Of a DNA stretch of 64,000 bases, positions 59,705 to 64,000 are shown piece by piece (position 1 is the first letter of the stretch; each line of letters starts with the position of its first letter). The stretch comes from Rhizophagus irregularis (lineage: Eukaryota; Glomeromycota; Glomeromycetes; Glomerales; Glomeraceae). The notes under the pieces are model-generated. The model worked only from the letters and a program-made list of their open reading frames with translations, did no database searches and was not told where the DNA came from. The stretch covers positions 2,877,001-2,941,000 of the forward strand of contig NC_089433.1 of NCBI RefSeq assembly GCF_026210795.1, in the 5' to 3' direction. The translations under genes were made by a program, and so were the position numbers.

Positions 59705-60718
59705 ATGAAGCTTCAATATCTTCTCTTTGCATTATTCACGGTTTTTGTAATACAAGTTCAAGCTAACGGAGGTTACGATGATTACGAGCAATGGGAACAC
59801 AATTTTCCTGATACTTGTCAAGAACTTTTCAAAACTGAACATTGTAATGAATGTCAATCGTTAATGTGGAATCATTTCAAAAATCCTGGTCAATGTGCTA
59901 CTGCTTTCAATCTTGGCCGTGATATTTTTGAAATTATAAAAGATTCCGGTGAAGAACCAAAACCTTATGATCTTACATTCTTTAAGAAAGGTTTAAATAA
60001 ATATTGTCATGAAGAATTCCATTGTAGTCAAGATAAAGTTGAGAAGATTTATAATAATATACAAAAAGTCTGTAAACATGAATTAAGTGTTAAATTTGAT
60101 TGGAGTGATAATCCTGAAAATTTTAAAAATATTACCGCTTACGCTGCTTATGGTACTTTGCTCACTTATTACACTGGAATTCCTGCCCGAGAAGCTCTTT
60201 GTACTAAAAACAAGCATAATAATGGTGAGTTGTGATTTTAAAGTACAATCTTATTTAATGTTCTTTAGTGTATATCTTAAAATGTAACATTTGTAACTCT
60301 CAATTATATAGATTTCTATAGTTTTGAATTCATTGAGAAACTCACTCAATGGGTAAAGAATGAAACAAACGCTGATCCAAAGGCTGTTGTGACCCACGAC
60401 CTTAAATTTGTTATCAAAGGAAATGGAAAGAAAGTTCGTGTTCCAAAATCGTTCTTTTGCGATCCATGTTGGAGAAAGATAGCCCATATCTATGGTGATT
60501 ACATCAAAGATCATAGATTGAAGAAATCTGTCGAAAAGAATATTTGGGGATCTTGTCATGACTTAGAAAAACTATATCTCCCACATTGCACTTATAAACG
60601 TGGTTTAGGTGAAATTTTGAAAGATAGAAGTGATTCTAAATTAAGTGAACGTAACGCAAATCCTGCTTTTGGCGTTTTAAGTCATCGTATGAATAAATTA
60701 CATTCTTTAGCGATTTAA
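59705..60718 (+). CDS. Secreted cysteine-rich protein, unknown function
   Basis: Two exons, 59705-60224 and 60312-60718, with an 87-bp GTGAGT…TATAG intron, give 308 residues. A clear signal peptide (MKLQYLLFALFTVFVIQVQA) precedes NGGYDDYEQWEHNFPDTCQE. Cys residues are spread as CQELFKTEHCNEC, then NKYCHEEFHC, VCKHEL, LCTKNK, FFCDPCW, GSCHD and PHCTY, which suggests several disulfides. There is no membrane segment or GPI-type tail. I do not recognise the family. A secreted protein of this kind could act at the cell wall or the symbiotic interface, but that is speculation. The start codon is fixed by the signal peptide. Confidence 0.85.
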
Positions 60719-61382
60719 AAATCTTTTAGATAATAATCTAGACTATAGAGATGGATATTATAAGATTATGATTTTTTTAGATTCTTTTTAGACATAACTA
60801 TTCTAATTATTTTATTATTAATAAGTTTATCATTTAAATCTTCCTTTTGCTCAATTGTTCACATTTTCATGAAATGTTATAAAATACATATAAATAAATT
60901 CGTTCATAATTTTTAATTTCATTTAACGCAGAAAAATCAATACTGTACACATTTTTATACAATTCATTTGCTAGGTGCTATATCTTTTCTATTTTAACTA
61001 AATGATTCGTAGTTTATTTTTCTGTATTATTCCAACTAGCAATAGCAGAATTCTTTTGTATTATACTTCTCTTGTTTTGACCTATCTTTAAATTAATATT
61101 TGTATTTGCTACAATAAAATCATCAGTATGAATTCTGGTTTACTTGGCACTTTCTAACTAGTCTAATAACTCCGAGAAGTTTATTTCCATGCCTTAAATA
61201 TCAACACTTTTATTTTGTTAATCAAAAAATATTAATATAAGAGCTGCAGATTTAAATTTATACGAGAGAATATCGATCTAACTAATAACTATGCATGGTC
61301 GTAGCAAAATTTATTTCACAATAAATTTATTCGACTTCATTTCACTAAATTACCTGATAAAAATTTACCTGGTTCCATTTAA
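60719..61382. other. Intergenic, no gene seen
   Basis: AT-rich 3' flank of the secreted-protein gene. No other signal. Confidence 0.5.
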
Positions 61383-61722
61383 GATAGTTATCGGTCCTAC
61401 CGGTCCTACTCGGTCCTGGTCCCAGGACCGGACCGCGGTCTTGCATTTTTTGTGGCGCAGTAGGATCGGTCTCGAGGACTGACCAGTCCTCATACCGGTC
61501 TTCGTATAATAAATTAAATTTAAAGCTAAAAAAATTTTTTTATTTGCAAAAAAAAAGAAAAGAAAAAAGACTGATCGGTCTTAAAAAGACTGCGGTCCTT
61601 AAAAAGACCGACGGTCTTATTATATGCGGACCGAAAGACCGCAGTCCTACACCAAGACGGACCTGTCCGTCTTTTTAAGGTGTAAGACCGTAGGACCGCG
61701 GTCTTTTAGGACCGATGACCAT
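61383..61722 (-). repeat. GACCGG-rich dispersed repeat, inverted copy
   Basis: Reverse-complement relative of 56590-56860, sharing TTGTGGCGCAGTAGGA, the AT-rich core and the palindromic GGACCG motifs. It extends about 70 bp further with extra GACCG units at the right. Confidence 0.75.
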
Positions 61723-63032
61723 CAATTTACAGAAACACTATAATATAAAACCCTGAATTCATAATATACAAGCTCTTACTGGCTACTGCAACCCATTCAC
61801 TTTGAGAGAGAAATCAAAAAAATACATGCTATATAAGTAATCACCCACAACTCGTCCGCGCCACAACTCGTCCGCACTCTCCACCCGCACGCTCCGCAAC
61901 ACCCACTTACATACATACCTTCTCCACAGTCCACACCCACTTTTTTAAGGAAGCTTCCCTGTAAAAAATCTGATCCGTGTTTTATCTTTCCATGTTTTTT
62001 CCGTGAATGTATCATTTTCATGGAATTTATAGCCTTAAATCATGGAAATTTTCATCTCGCTAACACGGATATCCGTGAATGTATCATTTTCACGGAATTT
62101 TTACGGAAGACACGGAGAAATAATGGAAATATTCGGATAAAAATTTTTTATAGGGCTTCCGCAATGTGTTTGAAAAATAATAGCTGATTTAAGATGATTT
62201 CATTTTTATGAATGTAATATAATGTATACCGTATAAATTTATTGACTTTTGGTCAGTTACCATTTACACTTCTATGTAATTTTTAACTTCCGTAAGCCTA
62301 GTAAGAAAGAATAAGTTCAGAATTTGATGTATATTTATTTGATTAATTGCAATAAATCCACTGAAATAGAAAATTAACATACTGTAAGTTGAGGTTGCAG
62401 GTAAAATTGGGGTTGCAGGTATCGTTGAGCTTCCTGATTTGCCTGACCACGTTGACTCGTTCCAAAATATCTACCAACTCGTTGAGTTTTTATCGGCATG
62501 CGTCAATGGCTTTTTCAGCCAATCAAAGGGTATGGCACGATATCTCATATGAAACCAATATTTTTATGTTCGATCAGGTTATTAATATATCAAATATCAG
62601 TATATCAAGATCTGAATGTAATTCAAAGTAGAAACAGTAATATTTCTGGAGTTCGTTTAAAAAAAAGAGGAATAAAAAAAGGGAGTTTAAATAGTCCTTT
62701 TTTTCGTTATAGTTCACTCCTTTAATTTTCTTGATTTATTAAACTATCGTTTTATAAAAATTTTAAAAATTCTACCCAATTTTATTAAATTATGTAAACT
62801 TTCTTATTGTCCATTTCATATTTAATCATTGTGGCAGTAGAATGAATGGTTCAAAAAATAAAATTTTATTGCTGTAGCAGGCATAACTGTAATTATTAGA
62901 CAGGACAAGCGCCAAATTAACACGAGGCGCAGTCCGTGATGCAAAATCAGCCGCAATAGACCCCAAATATGGTTAAATTATAATTTAGATTTTTAATATA
63001 AAAATTATTTTTTTGATTTCTCTTTATAAACT
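61723..63032. other. Intergenic, no supported gene
   Basis: It contains an inverted-repeat element (separate entry) and AT-rich DNA. Plus-strand frames at 62389-62725 overlap each other and lack support. Confidence 0.5.
61958..62155. mobile_element. ~200-bp MITE-like element
   Basis: The left end CCTGTAAAAAATCTGATCCG and the reverse complement of the right end (CCTATAAAAAATTTTTATCC) are similar. Possible 5-bp target copies GCTTC flank it. Internally CCGTGAATGTATCATTTTCA occurs twice. Confidence 0.5.
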
Positions 63033-63972
63033 ATGTCAGAGATCAATATAAATTTTTGTCCTTTTGACGGATATTTTTTAGGTGACGAAGATAAATGTAG
63101 TTTTTGTGGATTTGATAGGTAATATGATAATTTTGAAAATTTTAAACTTTCCAATTTCTTCCTGTTTTTAAGAATTTTATCCTACTTTCAAATTTTAGAA
63201 TTTTTGCTGCTAATAAAAATTGGGTAAGCTGATTTTTTTTTAAAAAAAAATAATTTTAAAAAATTATGCCTTCATTATTTTTACTTTGAAGGGCTCGTTG
63301 ACGAATTCACCCACAAATAAACGTGAACCATGGCGTAAATTATTATGGATAAAACAAGATTATCCAGATAATTACGTAGATAGTACTTTTCTCGAAGAAC
63401 TAGAAAAAAACGGTGAATGATGATTTTTTTTTTCGTTTTTTATCTTAGCCTTTAGTTAACATATATGTAAAAAAAAAGTTAACGTTAGAGCATACGATTA
63501 TTGGGCCGTATTAAAAGAATCTTGCGTAATTTCACAACATATAAGCAGCATAGTTATTTTTATTGCAGTATTTATATATTTATATCTTGATATGTTATCA
63601 GCACAAAATTTAATCATAAGCGGAACTGTGTTCACTATAATTGGATATATTTTTTGGGATAAAAGTATCTCAAAAACTGACCCTTCTTATGAGTACAAAA
63701 GTAAGTTATTTTAGTTATGGCCTTTTTTAGGTTTATATTTATCTTTATTGGAAAAAAATGAGTATTGATAAACATTTTACTTAATTAAAATAAGGATGGA
63801 AAACTGCAAAAGGAGCAGTACTTTTTTTTGCAACATTATTATGTTTGTCACCAATTTTAAAAACTTTAACAAAAGATACAAGTAGTGATACAATATGGGC
63901 TTTGACTGTTATTTTATTTCTAGCCAATATGTTATTTCATGATTATGGTTCTGAAAATAGGACTAACATCAA
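63033..63972 (+). CDS. PIG-C/GPI2 subunit of GPI-GlcNAc transferase (3' end outside window)
   Basis: PIG-C is a membrane subunit of the ER complex that starts GPI-anchor synthesis by adding GlcNAc to phosphatidylinositol. Exons, all in phase: 63033-63118, 63199-63223, 63292-63412, 63479-63700 and 63795-63972. A further GT donor leads out of the window. Family signatures are PWRKLLWIKQDYPDNYVDST, FLEELEKNVNVRAYDYW, CVISQHISSIV, LCLSPILKTLTKDTSSDTIW and NMLFHDYG. Hydrophobic spans are visible in exons 4 and 5. The first two exons encode CPFDGYFLGDEDKCSFCGF, a Cys pattern like a zinc ribbon that I do not know from PIG-C; they could belong to another transcript. The acceptor of exon 4 follows a poly-A tract, which is atypical, but the join restores the family sequence exactly. 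Confidence 0.88.
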
Positions 63973-64000
63973 GTAAATAATCATATTTAATTTTATTTTT

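Noticed and set aside
1-64000. CRISPR array, rRNA, tRNA, bacterial operon or riboswitch
   Set aside because: No spaced direct repeats of CRISPR type, no rRNA-like conserved stretches and no convincing tRNA cloverleaf were seen. Gene structure is eukaryotic with short introns.

Overview
The window looks like nuclear DNA of an arbuscular mycorrhizal fungus of the Rhizophagus/Glomus type. This is inferred from the gene content, not proven. The DNA is very AT-rich, introns are short (51-97 bp) with GT-AG ends, and intact genes sit between long stretches of decayed repeats. The families present are those expanded in Glomeromycotina: BTB-BACK-TLDc proteins, tyrosine-kinase-like kinases with an N-terminal zinc ribbon, RNA-dependent RNA polymerase and Crinkler relics.

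Left part (1-18.2 kb). A BTB-BACK-TLDc gene runs off the left edge, and a decayed second copy lies at 7.2-8.5 kb. Between them are scrambled coding relics, three small terminal-inverted-repeat elements and a 48-bp tandem repeat. A relic of an RNA-dependent RNA polymerase follows at 9.4-10 kb, then a ~240-bp tandem repeat and a short element built on TTTCGCCGAA. A complete two-exon cytochrome P450 occupies 13.6-15.4 kb. A 50-bp-arm perfect hairpin and a second TTTCGCCGAA element precede the next gene block.

Centre (18.3-30 kb). A nine-exon gene (1376 residues by my splice model) encodes a Cas4/Dna2-like iron-sulfur nuclease joined to a UPF1-like SF1B helicase. It is divergent from a seven-exon COQ9 gene (ubiquinone biosynthesis) across a ~500-bp shared upstream region. 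A polytopic membrane-protein gene follows. Its 5' end is duplicated in tandem (400 bp), and the second copy carries a 521-bp transposon with an 8-bp target duplication; the uninterrupted first copy serves as the empty site. A frameshifted A32-like packaging ATPase, probably from a Polinton or related virus-like element, lies at 29.1-29.8 kb.

Kinase region (32.6-45.8 kb). This is the most unusual part. At least nine tandem phase-0 exon cassettes each encode a kinase N-lobe. They alternate between forms with and without a zinc ribbon, and they end in a single catalytic C-lobe exon at 40.9-41.9 kb. One cassette is split by ~3.6 kb of foreign DNA, one has a 32-bp deletion, one has lost its splice donor, and the last has a broken 5' part. 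The ATP-binding lysine is kept in every cassette that can be judged, while the glycine-rich loop is kept only in the last. An ordinary four-exon kinase of the same family follows at 44.2 kb.

Right part (46-64 kb). There is an acidic lineage-specific protein and a 109-residue protein, then a collinear but eroded segmental duplication (about 49.1-54.1 and 54.65-56.5 kb). Each copy preserves a 31-codon ORF ending in the CaaX box CSIM, without indels although its flanks are full of them. These are candidate prenylated-peptide genes. A Crinkler pseudogene is interrupted by a 617-bp element with 9-bp target duplications. A secreted cysteine-rich protein follows, and a PIG-C (GPI anchor synthesis) gene runs off the right edge.

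All exon coordinates come from reading frame and splice consensus by eye; no transcripts were available.
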